Assembly (NCBI GenBank): GCA_003134505.1
Contig: PLBK01000005.1
Coordinates: 712-52,200, forward strand
Direction: 5' to 3'
DNA length: 51,489 nt
Source: Actinomycetota bacterium
Lineage (GTDB): Bacteria; Actinomycetota; Thermoleophilia; Gaiellales; Gaiellaceae
Shown piece after piece: positions 1-7,494 of the stretch. Position 1 is the first letter of the stretch; each line of letters begins with the position of its first letter. The position numbers and the translations under genes are program-made. Under the pieces are notes generated by a model, which saw only the letters and a program-made list of their open reading frames with translations, ran no database searches and was not told where the DNA came from.

Positions 1-319
1 CCAGCTCCGAGCCGTCGTAGATGTTCTCCGCGGAGAACACGAGCAGCCACGCGTCGAGCTGCTCACGCGCCTGGGCCTCGATCGGCGCCAGCGCTGACAG
101 CAGCTCCATCGGGGCGTCGGCCGCCCACACGGCTTCGAGCGGCACCTGCTCGCGGTCGGTGAACGAGAGCCGTACGAGCGGAAAGGCACCGCGGCGGGCG
201 ATCGCGCGCACGAGCTCCTCGACGAGCGGGCGCGCCAGGGGCGTCGCGACCACCATCACCTGCCAGCCGGGCTCGACGCCGAGCGAGCGCCCGACGAGCA
301 GCTCGGCGTACTGCTCCAC
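1..319 (-). CDS. M29-family aminopeptidase, N-terminal part (cut by window edge)
   Basis: This is the N-terminal portion (about 106 residues) of a thermophilic-type metallo-aminopeptidase (M29, AmpS/AmpT group), which removes N-terminal residues from peptides in the cytoplasm. The visible start resembles the family N-terminus: YAELLVGRSLGVEPGWQV, then a beta strand MVVATPLARPLVEEL and a helix RAIARRGAFPLVRLSF. The catalytic Glu/His/Asp ligands lie in the C-terminal half, outside the window. I chose the GTG at 319 because GGAGG sits 7 nt upstream; an ATG at 340 is also in frame. It is transcribed away from a second M29-like gene at 357, so the two paralogues share a divergent intergenic region. 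Confidence 0.75.
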   Translation of the reverse strand, partial: MEQYAELLVGRSLGVEPGWQVMVVATPLARPLVEELVRAIARRGAFPLVRLSFTDREQVPLEAVWAADAPMELLSALAPIEAQAREQLDAWLLVFSAENIYDGSEL

Positions 320-356
320 CCGCGATCCTCCCGACGTCATGTGCTTATCTCTAGCA

Positions 357-1319
357 GTGTTCGCGGGTGACGTGCCGGGGTGGTGTCGGAATGCCCTTGC
401 CGCTGCCCGGGTGCAGCCGGGCGAGCGCGTGCGGGTGGTCGTGGACGAGCCGCTGCTGGCCGAGGGCGAGCAGCTCGCCGCCGCGGCACGGGCCGCGGGC
501 GCGGAAGTCCGGCTCGCGTGCTTCCCGGAGGAGCGCCCGCTGCGCGAGCCGACGGCCGGGCTGCTCGACAGCGCGGCCTGGGCGGACGTCTCGATCGGCT
601 TCCTCCACGACACGTACGCCGAGGAGCTGCCGGCGCGGCGGCGGATGCTCGACGAGCTCCTCTCCCACGGTGGGCGCGCTCTCGCCTGCGACAACATCGA
701 CCGTGAGACGCTGCTCGGCGAGCTGTCCGAGCCGATGCCCGACCTCGAGGCGCCTGCGCGGACGCTGCTCGCCGAGCTCGACGGCGCCCGGGAGATACGT
801 GTTCGCGGCGGCGCCGGCACCGATCTGACCCTGCGCGTCGAGGGACGGCGCTGGCTCGACGACGCGCTGCCGCTCGAGCCCGGCGGGGTCGCGAACTTCC
901 CGGGCGGCGAGGTGTGCATCGCGCCGCTCGCCGACGGCGCCGACGGTGTACTGGTCGTGGATCTGACGATTCCGTGGGGGCCGGAGAGAGGGCTGCTTTC
1001 GGAGCCGGTCACGCTCCGCTTCGAGGGAGGCCGGGTGCGCTCGATCGAGGGCGGCGAAGCGGCCGACCGGCTGCGGCAACTCGTCGAGGACGCGGGGCCG
1101 GGCGCGGATGTGATCGCCGAGCTCGGCATCGGGCTGAACCCGACCCTCCGGCCGCGCGGCCACGTGCTCTTCGACGAGAAGGCGGCCGGCACGGCACACG
1201 TCGCGATCGGCAACAACACGGGCCCCTACCACGGCGACAACACCGCCTCGATCCACGTCGACTGCGTCTTCTCGGCGCCCGAGCTGACCGTGGACGGCCG
1301 TCCCGTCACGATCCCGTAG
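357..1319 (+). CDS. M29-like aminopeptidase family protein
   Basis: A protein of about 320 aa related to the C-terminal catalytic domain of M29 aminopeptidases. The end shows the typical block ELGIGLNPTLRPRGHVLFDE followed by GTAHVAIGNN, YHGDNTASIHVD and a closing TVDGRPV. In M29 enzymes this block supplies the Glu, His and Asp that bind the two metal ions. The N-terminal half (VQPGERVRVVVDEPLLAEG, then alternating strands and helices) is shorter than in classical 370-410 aa members, so it may be a compact relative rather than a true AmpS. The start is uncertain: GTG 357 or GTG 372, neither with a good ribosome site. It converges on the class V aminotransferase gene, with the two stop codons adjacent. 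Family assignment is good; substrate is unknown. Confidence 0.7.
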   Translation: MFAGDVPGWCRNALAAARVQPGERVRVVVDEPLLAEGEQLAAAARAAGAEVRLACFPEERPLREPTAGLLDSAAWADVSIGFLHDTYAEELPARRRMLDELLSHGGRALACDNIDRETLLGELSEPMPDLEAPARTLLAELDGAREIRVRGGAGTDLTLRVEGRRWLDDALPLEPGGVANFPGGEVCIAPLADGADGVLVVDLTIPWGPERGLLSEPVTLRFEGGRVRSIEGGEAADRLRQLVEDAGPGADVIAELGIGLNPTLRPRGHVLFDEKAAGTAHVAIGNNTGPYHGDNTASIHVDCVFSAPELTVDGRPVTIP

Positions 1320-2417
1320 TCAGGCCGCGGGCAGCGCGTCGAGCAGCGCCTCGAGGTCGTCCTCCGTGTTGTAGAAGTGCGCGGAGACGCGGAGCAGGTC
1401 GTCCACCACTCCGCAGGCGACCTTCGCGGCGCGGAGCGTGTGTGCGAGCTCCTCCGCCGGCACCGACGGATGCCGCACGGAGACGAGGGCGGAAGCCTCC
1501 TCCACGCGCGGCGAGCTCACGACGTCGTACCCGCGGGCCTGCAGACGGTCGGCGGCGAGACGGATCAACGTCACCGCGCGGCGCTCGCGCTCGGCCTCGT
1601 CGACCGAGTCGAGCAGCCGCAGCGACTCGAGCGTCCCGGCGAGGACGGGCAGCGAGCTCATCGTCGACTCGTAGCGCGCGCCGGACGCCCCCGCGGCGGC
1701 GTTCTTCCACCCCACCTGCGGCACGCGGAGCTGCTCGATCGCCCGGTCCGAGCAGTACGTCGGCGCGAGACCGAAGCCCGAGCACAGGAACTTGTAGCCG
1801 TGCGCCGAGAGGATGTCGGCTCCGATCGCGGGTGCGTCGACCCCGAGCACGCCCATCGCCTGGGCGGCGTCGACCGCGAACCAGATGCCCCGTTCCCGGC
1901 AGAGCCCGCCGATCGCCTCGACGGGTGCGCGCATGCCGTGGGAGCGGTTGACGAGGCTGAGGCAGACGGCGCGCGTCCGGGGAGAGAGCAGCTCCTCCAC
2001 GTCGTCGAGATCGAAGCGGTTCCGTCCCCGGTCTGGAACCGCTCGCACCCGCACGCCCTGGCCCCGCAGGTGCAGGAACGGTGCCAGGCACCCGGAGAAC
2101 TCGTGCTCGTAGACGACGACCTCGTCGCCGTCACGCCAGTCGAGCCCCTGCGCGAGCAGGCCCAGGCCTTCGCTCGTGCTCTTCAGGAGCGAGACGTTGC
2201 GAGCCTCGCAGTGGAGCAGGGTCGCCGCCTCGCTCCGCACCGCCTCCAGCAGCGCCTCGCCGTCGAGACCGGCCGACCCCTCGCGGACAAGGCGCTCGAG
2301 CGTCTCGGTCGCCGCGCGCACGTGGCAGCGGGGAAGCGGGCCGAAGGTCGCGTGGTCGAGGTACGCCCAGCCGCGCGTGACCTCGAACTCCTCTTCGCGC
2401 AGCGCTTCGACGTTCAA
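1320..2417 (-). CDS. Aminotransferase class V / cysteine desulfurase-like PLP enzyme
   Basis: A 365-aa fold-type I PLP enzyme of the class V (cysteine desulfurase / isopenicillin epimerase-like) superfamily. Visible landmarks are the N-terminal YLDHATFGPLP, the PLP aspartate in WFAVDAAQAMG (D183) and the Schiff-base lysine in SAHGYKFL (K209). Near K209 it lacks the mobile Cys loop expected of an IscS-type desulfurase, so an aminotransferase, lyase or epimerase role is more likely. The start is TTG 2417: it overlaps the stop of the upstream gabT-like gene as TTGA, so the two are translationally coupled and probably act in one amino-acid catabolic route. The substrate cannot be told from sequence. 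Confidence 0.8.
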   Translation of the reverse strand: MNVEALREEEFEVTRGWAYLDHATFGPLPRCHVRAATETLERLVREGSAGLDGEALLEAVRSEAATLLHCEARNVSLLKSTSEGLGLLAQGLDWRDGDEVVVYEHEFSGCLAPFLHLRGQGVRVRAVPDRGRNRFDLDDVEELLSPRTRAVCLSLVNRSHGMRAPVEAIGGLCRERGIWFAVDAAQAMGVLGVDAPAIGADILSAHGYKFLCSGFGLAPTYCSDRAIEQLRVPQVGWKNAAAGASGARYESTMSSLPVLAGTLESLRLLDSVDEAERERRAVTLIRLAADRLQARGYDVVSSPRVEEASALVSVRHPSVPAEELAHTLRAAKVACGVVDDLLRVSAHFYNTEDDLEALLDALPAA

Positions 2418-3721
2418 GCTGCCGACGCGGCCTCGGTGAGCGACTCCTCGAGGATCGCCAGCCCCTCGTCCACGTCGCTCTCGTCGGCGAGGATCGGCAC
2501 CAGCACCCGGATCACGTTCGAGTAGAGGCCGCACGACAGCAGGACGAGGCCGCGCTCGCGCGCGAGCGCGGTCGTCCGCTTCGTCAGGTCGGCGTCGGGA
2601 CGCCTGCTCTCCGGATCGGTGACGAGCTCCATCGCCAGCATCGCCCCGAGGCCGCGCACCTCGCCCACCTGCGGGACGCGGGCGGCGATCGCCTCCAGCC
2701 GCCCGCGCACCTTCGTGCCGAGCGCGTCGGCGCGGGCGCGGAAGTCCGGCGTCGCCACCTGGTCGAGCACCGCGAGGGCCGCCGCGCAGGCGACCGGGTT
2801 GCCGCCGAAGGTGCCGCCGAGTCCGCCCGGGGGCACCGCGTCGACGACATCGGCACGACCTGTCACACCGGCGAGCGGGAGCCCGCCCCCGAGCGACTTC
2901 CCGGAGACGACGAGGTCGGGCTCGACACCGGAGTGCTCCACCGCCCAGACGGGGCCCGTCCGGCCGATCCCCGACTGCACCTCGTCGGCGACGTAGAGGA
3001 TGCCGTGCTCGTGGCAGAGCGCGCTCAGGCGCTCGAGGAAGTCGGCGGGCATCGGGATGAAGCCGCCCTCGCCCTGAACCGTCTCGAGCACGACGCAGGC
3101 GATGCTCTCGGGATCGACGTCGGCCTTGAACAGGTGCTCGAGCGCGGCGACGGCCACGTCCGTGTCGGTCCCCCTGTACGGGTACGGGGCAGGAGCTCGG
3201 TAGACCTCGGGCGCGAACGGCCCGAACCCGCGCTTGTAGGGCACGACCTTGCTCGTCATCGTCATCGCGAGCAGGGTGCGGCCGTGGAAGGCGTAGTCGA
3301 AGACGACCACCGCCGGCCGGCCGGTGGCGACGCGGGCGATCTTGACCGCGTTCTCGATCGCCTCGGCGCCGGAGTTCAGGAGCAGGCTCCGCTGCTCTCC
3401 CGCGCCGCACGGCGACAGCTCGGCGAGCCGCCGGCAGACGTCGATGTACGGCTCGTACGTCCCGACCATGAAGCACTGGTGCAGGTAGCGATCGACCTGC
3501 TCGTGGATCGCGGCGACGGCAGCCGGGAAGTTGTGTCCCGTGTTCTGGCAGCCGATGCCGCCGGCGAAGTCGACATAGGCGCGGCCGTCGACGTCCCAGA
3601 TCCGCGCTCCCTCCGCACGCGCGACGACGATCGGCGAGGCGGCGACGCCGCGGGCCACGTAACGCGCCCGCGCCTCGAGCACGCGCTCGGTCTCCGTCCC
3701 GTGCTGGATGGCCATGTTCAC
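2414..3721 (-). CDS. gabT: Class III aminotransferase, 4-aminobutyrate aminotransferase-like
   Basis: A 435-aa class III (omega-amino acid) aminotransferase that moves an amino group from an omega-amino acid such as 4-aminobutyrate to 2-oxoglutarate using PLP. Motifs: DFAGGIGCQNTGH near the N-terminus, the phosphate-binding SGAEA (117-121), FHGRT (145-149), the PLP aspartate in YVADEVQSGIGRTG (D246) and the Schiff-base lysine in VVSGKSLGGGLP (K275). Length is normal for GabT. It is the first gene of a two-gene unit with the class V enzyme. Its 5' leader is long and ends in an intrinsic terminator about 30 nt before the ATG, which suggests attenuation. Related omega-transaminases (ornithine, beta-alanine, putrescine) cannot be excluded. 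Confidence 0.85.
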   Translation of the reverse strand: MNMAIQHGTETERVLEARARYVARGVAASPIVVARAEGARIWDVDGRAYVDFAGGIGCQNTGHNFPAAVAAIHEQVDRYLHQCFMVGTYEPYIDVCRRLAELSPCGAGEQRSLLLNSGAEAIENAVKIARVATGRPAVVVFDYAFHGRTLLAMTMTSKVVPYKRGFGPFAPEVYRAPAPYPYRGTDTDVAVAALEHLFKADVDPESIACVVLETVQGEGGFIPMPADFLERLSALCHEHGILYVADEVQSGIGRTGPVWAVEHSGVEPDLVVSGKSLGGGLPLAGVTGRADVVDAVPPGGLGGTFGGNPVACAAALAVLDQVATPDFRARADALGTKVRGRLEAIAARVPQVGEVRGLGAMLAMELVTDPESRRPDADLTKRTTALARERGLVLLSCGLYSNVIRVLVPILADESDVDEGLAILEESLTEAASAA

Positions 3722-3751
3722 CCCATCATGACGGCTTCGGCTCGGCTCGCC

Positions 3752-3783
3752 AAAACGAAGGACGCCCTTCCGGGCGCCCTTCG
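3752..3783 (-). terminator. Intrinsic terminator / possible attenuator upstream of gabT
   Basis: On the minus strand a 12-bp stem (CGAAGGGCGCCC with GGGCGTCCTTCG, one G-T wobble) closes a GGAA loop and is followed by TTTT. The U-tract is only on the minus strand. It lies 30 nt before the gabT start and more than 230 nt after the end of the upstream peptidase gene. It either ends the peptidase transcript or acts as an attenuator in the gabT leader. Confidence 0.8.
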
Positions 3784-4016
3784 GGTGCGCACAAAGGACC
3801 GTGGTCCCTACGTCGGAGGACTACCGCCGAGCGTGGCAGGCGAGGCGGCTGCAGGCATGTTGGCCTCAGGCGCGAGGATGAGAGAGAGGTTCGGAACGCG
3901 CTCGGCGAGCGGAAGCTCAGTTCGGATCGGATCTCCGCCTACCCAGCGCACGCTGGGAAAGTAGCCGGAGACGTGCTGAGAGACGGTTACGCCTCGTTAA
4001 GCGCGCGTGAAGACGC
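3784..4016 (-). other. 233-nt gene-free leader region before gabT, structured
   Basis: This non-coding stretch lies between the M3-like peptidase gene and the gabT terminator. On the minus strand it contains a perfect CCCAGCG-TG-CGCTGGG hairpin at 3943-3958, flanked by CTAC and GTAG arms, a GGACC-GT-GGTCC palindrome at 3796-3807, and GTGCGCAC just before the terminator. The spacing (structure, then terminator, then start codon) is what a riboswitch or attenuated leader would show. I compared it from memory with c-di-AMP, glycine, cobalamin, TPP, SAM and c-di-GMP consensus cores and found only fragments, no convincing match. Confidence 0.4.
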
Positions 4017-5546
4017 TCAGGCGCTCCAGGACGCGGCTTCCTCGAACCGCGCCACGAGCGGCCGCACGTCGAGCGGGTTGTAGCCGATCCGCTCCGCGAT
4101 CTCCTCGCTCGTCGGCTTCGCCCCCTCGCGGAACAGATCGCGCAGCAACTGGCCGGTCTCGGGGCTCCGCCACCAGTTCTCGCCGATCTTCCCGATCAGG
4201 TGCTCGCGGAGCTGCGCGTTGCGGATCCAGGCGCGGAGGTAGTCGGCCGAGTAGAACCCCGAGTCCATGTCGGCGAGGTAGTTCTCCGGCCGGTAGCGGA
4301 GCCCGGTCGCCTCGGTCAGCCGCTGGGCGTACCCCTCGGGCGTGCCGCCGTCCGAGGGAAAGCGCGACCAGAAGTCGATCTCGAAGTGGAGCTTGGCCGT
4401 GTAGCGCCTGAAGAGCAGCGAGTTCATGAACGTCGTCGCCTGCGCGTTCTCGTGCGCCTCCCGGTCGGAGAGCCCGAAGTGGAGTGCGTGCCATTCCGGC
4501 TCGTACGAGATCTCCTCGACGATGTACGAGTAGATCTCGGTCAGCGCGTGGTCCCGCGAGATGCGCCGGAAGGTGTACGGCAGCGTCGCGTCGCAGCCGG
4601 CGTAGTGGAGCGCGTGGCCGGCCTCGTGCAGGAACGCCTGGTAGTCGTGGAGCCCGCCCTGCGCGCGGGTGATCAGGTGGACGACCTTGGGCGGGTCGGA
4701 GGCGATCACGCAGGCGCGCGGTGTCTTCTGCGGCCGGTCGTCGAGGTCGGGACGGATGTTCGGGTCGGCGGCGAGGTCGAAGCCGAGCTCCTTGAGCGTG
4801 TCGAGGCAGATCTCGGTCGCGCGCTCCTTCGTGTACACGTGCTCGAGCGGCGACAGCCGGCGCATGTAGGCGGCGTGCGCCGACGAGGGGAGCGGCGTCC
4901 TGTCGGGGCCGAGCAGCCGCCCGAACCAGAGCTCGCGCTGTGCGGCGTAGGTCTCGTCGAGCAGCGCGACCGCGTCGGCGAGCACGTCCGCGAGCTGCCG
5001 GAGCGAGATGCGCTTCTCGTCCTCGCTGCGCGCGACGGGGTCCGGCTCGCCGGACAGCTCCGCCGAGAGGCTCTCCGTCGCCTGGAGCAGGTCGCGCCGG
5101 TCGTCGTTGAGCTTCGCCGACGACTCGATCGCGAGCTCGCCGAGCTCCTCGCGGTCGGCGTAGGCGGTGAGCACCGCCAGCTTCGCCTGCGCGGCGCGGA
5201 GCGGCATCGTCTCGCCGCGGAAGACGACCGTCGAGGCCAGCTCCGCGTTCTCGAGCGCATCCTCCTTCTCGACCAGCTCGGCCGAGATCAGGCCCTCTTC
5301 ACACGTCTTGCGCAGCCGGTAGACGCGCTCGCGCTCGTCCGGATCGCCGGCAGCCTGTTCGGCCTCGCTCAGCGCGTCGAGCTGATCGCGCGAGAAGAGA
5401 TCGCCGTAGCGGGCGACGATCGCAGCCTGGTCGGAAGTCTCCTTCTCCCCCACGCGGACCGCGCGGGCCTCCTCCGACCGCTCGAAGATGTACGCCTGGA
5501 GCCTCGCCTCGAACTCGTTAGGCGTTCGGATGACGAGTGTCGCCAC
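4017..5546 (-). CDS. M3-like (gluzincin) metallopeptidase
   Basis: A 509-aa protein with the zinc motif HEAGH at 307-311 (FLHEAGHALHYA) and a glutamate-rich helix about 35 residues later (TEIYSYIVEE) that would supply the third zinc ligand, as in M3 oligopeptidases (thimet/PepF-like). The N-terminal 300 residues are mainly helical, fitting the M3 cap that limits substrates to short peptides. It has no signal peptide, so a cytosolic peptide-processing role is inferred. It is shorter than classical PepF (about 600 aa) and may belong to a divergent M3-like family. Start GTG 5546 is preferred over TTG 5555 because a -10 hexamer TAGATT (5560-5555) lies 8 nt upstream, implying a leaderless message. 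Confidence 0.75.
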   Translation of the reverse strand: MATLVIRTPNEFEARLQAYIFERSEEARAVRVGEKETSDQAAIVARYGDLFSRDQLDALSEAEQAAGDPDERERVYRLRKTCEEGLISAELVEKEDALENAELASTVVFRGETMPLRAAQAKLAVLTAYADREELGELAIESSAKLNDDRRDLLQATESLSAELSGEPDPVARSEDEKRISLRQLADVLADAVALLDETYAAQRELWFGRLLGPDRTPLPSSAHAAYMRRLSPLEHVYTKERATEICLDTLKELGFDLAADPNIRPDLDDRPQKTPRACVIASDPPKVVHLITRAQGGLHDYQAFLHEAGHALHYAGCDATLPYTFRRISRDHALTEIYSYIVEEISYEPEWHALHFGLSDREAHENAQATTFMNSLLFRRYTAKLHFEIDFWSRFPSDGGTPEGYAQRLTEATGLRYRPENYLADMDSGFYSADYLRAWIRNAQLREHLIGKIGENWWRSPETGQLLRDLFREGAKPTSEEIAERIGYNPLDVRPLVARFEEAASWSA

Positions 5547-5554
5547 CGCGACCA

Positions 5555-5581
5555 AATCTACACGCTCAGCGTTTGTATGAT
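5555..5581. promoter_or_regulatory. Divergent -10 elements around an 11-bp inverted repeat
   Basis: TAGATT on the minus strand (5560-5555) precedes the peptidase GTG by 8 nt, and TATGAT on the plus strand (5576-5581) precedes the GTG of the membrane protein by 9 nt. Between them is the inverted repeat ACGCT-C-AGCGT (5562-5572). No clear -35 is visible on either strand. The geometry suggests two leaderless promoters that could be co-regulated by a dimer bound at the repeat. Confidence 0.45.
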
Positions 5582-5590
5582 CGGGGGACG

Positions 5591-6157
5591 GTGGGGCACG
5601 CTGCGGGAACGACCGAGCGGGAGCGCTACGCGTCGGCGCTCGCCGGGCTCTGGGAGAGCCTCGCCTCGACGCTCGCCCGCCTCGAGGCGGTGGCGGCCGA
5701 CGTGAGCTCGCTCGACGACGCCGGGGAGCGTCTGCCTGTGCTCCAGAACCGTCTGCACTGGGCGGGTGAGCTGGTGGCGGGCATCGAGCCGCCGCCCGGG
5801 GCCGAGCGAGCGCACGCGGAGCTGGAGGAGGCACTCGAGACCGCGCGCGACGCGACCGGCGACGTGCGGGAGGTGCTGGAGACGGAGGGGGCGGGCGCAG
5901 CGTGGCTGCTCGTGCACGAGTGGCGCGGATCGCTCTTCGGCGTGCGGCTCGCGCGGCACCGGCTCGGGCTCGGCACGCAGGCCTCGGCTCCGGCAGCCGA
6001 GCAGGAGGACGGGGTCAACTGGTCGAGTGCGCTGGCGACGGCGCTCGTCCTCGCGGGCACCGCCGCCTTCACCGCCGGCGCAGTCGCGGTGCTCTGGCCG
6101 GTCTGGGCGCTCGGCCTGGGCCTCGTCGCCGCGAGCTTCCTCGTCTTCGAGCCCTAG
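5591..6157 (+). CDS. Small membrane protein of unknown function
   Basis: A 188-aa protein that I do not recognise. Residues 1-130 are helical and charged (DDAGERLPVLQNRLHWAGEL, ERAHAELEEALETARDATGD), compatible with a coiled coil or helical bundle. The C-terminus has two closely spaced hydrophobic segments (ALATALVLAGTAAFTAGAV and VWALGLGLVAASFLVF), so it is probably a hairpin-anchored membrane protein with a cytoplasmic N-domain. The start is GTG 5591, in frame with the rest and 9 nt after a TATGAT -10 element; GGGGGA lies just before it but too close for normal spacing. It is divergent from the M3-like peptidase and convergent with gltX. Function unknown. Confidence 0.6.
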   Translation: MGHAAGTTERERYASALAGLWESLASTLARLEAVAADVSSLDDAGERLPVLQNRLHWAGELVAGIEPPPGAERAHAELEEALETARDATGDVREVLETEGAGAAWLLVHEWRGSLFGVRLARHRLGLGTQASAPAAEQEDGVNWSSALATALVLAGTAAFTAGAVAVLWPVWALGLGLVAASFLVFEP

Positions 6158-6162
6158 CCGCA

Positions 6163-6184
6163 GTGCCAGGCACGTGCCTGGCAC
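6163..6184. repeat. 22-bp perfect palindrome between convergent genes
   Basis: GTGCCAGGCAC followed immediately by its reverse complement GTGCCTGGCAC lies just after the stop at 6157 and before the gltX stop at 6218. It could be a bidirectional terminator hairpin, but there is no U-tract on either strand. A dispersed palindromic repeat or protein site is the alternative. Confidence 0.6.
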
Positions 6185-6217
6185 CGGGACGCGGCCGGAA
6201 GGGACGCGGAGCCAGGT

Positions 6218-7477
6218 CTAGACGGCGCCCGCAGCGGCTTCGAGCCGCGCCAGCGTCTCGTCGCGGCCGAGGAGCTCGATGCTCTCGAACAGACCGGGCG
6301 AGACCTTCGAGCCGGTGACGGCGACGCGGATCGGCTGGAACGCGTCGCGCGGCTTCAACCCATCTGCATCGGCCATCGCCCGAAGTCGAACGTCGACTGC
6401 GGGCGCGTCCCAGGACTCCAGTGCCTCCAGGGCGCGCTTCGCGGCAGCGACGATGGAGCGCTCCTGCTGATCCAGGCCCGGGATCGGGGGTCGCTCGAAG
6501 AAGAAGCCGGCGAACTCCGGGAACTGGCCGAGCCGCTCGATCTTCTCCTGCACGAGCGGCGCCGCCTGCCGCACGCGCTCGGCGTCCCACTCGGAGTCCT
6601 GCTCGCGCAGGTACGTGACGAGCGCATCTCCGTAATCCTCCGGCGACATGGCTCGGAGGTACACCCCGTTCATCCAGTCGAGCTTCTGGTAGTCGAGCGT
6701 CGCCGGGCTCGAGCCGACGCGCTCGAGCGAGAAGCGCTCGATCAGCTCGTCGCGGGACATGATCGTCGTCTTGTCGTCGTAGCTCCAGCCGAGCAGCGCC
6801 AGGAAGTTCAACAGCGCCGGAGCGACATAGCCCGCGGCGCGAAGCTCCTCGATCGACAGGGCCCCGTGGCGCTTGGAAAGCTTCTTACCGTCGTCGCCGA
6901 GCAGGTTCGGCGCGTGCGCGTAGACCGGAAGCGGCGCGTCGAGCGCCTGCAGGATCTGGATCTGCTTGGGCGTGTTCGAGATGTGATCATCACCGCGGAT
7001 GACGTGCGTGATCTCGTCCTCGGCGTCTTCGAACGGCGACGCGAAGTTGTAGGTCGAGCGGCCGTCGGAGCGGACGAGCACGAGATCCTCGAGCTGCTCG
7101 TTCGGGAACTCGATTCGGCCGCGGACCCCGTCGTCCCAGGCGGTCACGCCCTCGTCGGGCATGCGAAAGCGAATCGCGCCGTCGTCGACATACGCCTTCC
7201 CCTCCTCCACGAGCCGCTCCGCCACCACCTTGCAGCGCTCCATCGCGTCGAGCTGAAAGGTGATCGGGCCGTCCCAGTCGATGCCGAGCCAGCGCAGCGA
7301 GGCCTGGATCTGCTCGACCGACTCCGCGACCTCGCGGCTCGTGTCCGTGTTCTCGATCCGGAGCAGGCACTCGCCGCCGTGTTGACGGGCGAACAGCCAG
7401 TTGAAGAGGAACGTCCTGACGCCGCCGATGTGCAGGAAGCCGGTCGGGCTCGGGGCCATGCGGACGCGCGGGTTCAC
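6218..7477 (-). CDS. gltX: Glutamyl-tRNA synthetase
   Basis: A 419-aa class I aminoacyl-tRNA synthetase charging tRNA(Glu) with glutamate. The ATP-binding signature appears as PSPTGFLHIGG (HIGG at 16-19, the usual GluRS form of HIGH), and the second signature as KKLSKRHG (198-202). Between them lie the Rossmann fold and the connective region with HVIRGDDHISNTPKQ. The C-terminal anticodon-binding part is shorter than in 460-490 aa homologues. Whether it is discriminating or also makes Glu-tRNA(Gln) cannot be told here. GTG 7477 is preceded by TAACCT and 6 nt, so the message appears leaderless and its -10 overlaps that of the divergent nfo gene. Confidence 0.95.
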   Translation of the reverse strand: MNPRVRMAPSPTGFLHIGGVRTFLFNWLFARQHGGECLLRIENTDTSREVAESVEQIQASLRWLGIDWDGPITFQLDAMERCKVVAERLVEEGKAYVDDGAIRFRMPDEGVTAWDDGVRGRIEFPNEQLEDLVLVRSDGRSTYNFASPFEDAEDEITHVIRGDDHISNTPKQIQILQALDAPLPVYAHAPNLLGDDGKKLSKRHGALSIEELRAAGYVAPALLNFLALLGWSYDDKTTIMSRDELIERFSLERVGSSPATLDYQKLDWMNGVYLRAMSPEDYGDALVTYLREQDSEWDAERVRQAAPLVQEKIERLGQFPEFAGFFFERPPIPGLDQQERSIVAAAKRALEALESWDAPAVDVRLRAMADADGLKPRDAFQPIRVAVTGSKVSPGLFESIELLGRDETLARLEAAAGAV

Positions 7478-7482
7478 GAAGC

Positions 7483-7489
7483 TAGGTTA
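7483..7489. promoter_or_regulatory. Overlapping divergent -10 elements (gltX / nfo)
   Basis: The 7-bp sequence TAGGTTA reads TAGGTT on the plus strand, 6 nt before the nfo GTG at 7495, and TAACCT on the minus strand, 6 nt before the gltX GTG at 7477. The two -10 hexamers share five base pairs, so RNA polymerase could occupy only one promoter at a time. Confidence 0.6.
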
Positions 7490-7494
7490 TCGCC

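Noticed and set aside
3784-4016. Known riboswitch (c-di-AMP, glycine, cobalamin) in the gabT leader
   Set aside because: Only short matches were found: a GGGTAGG...CCGAAC fragment on the minus strand, and AGCC-GGAGAC-GTGCT and CTCAGGCGCGAGGA on the plus strand. None had the full conserved core in the right order, so no class is claimed.
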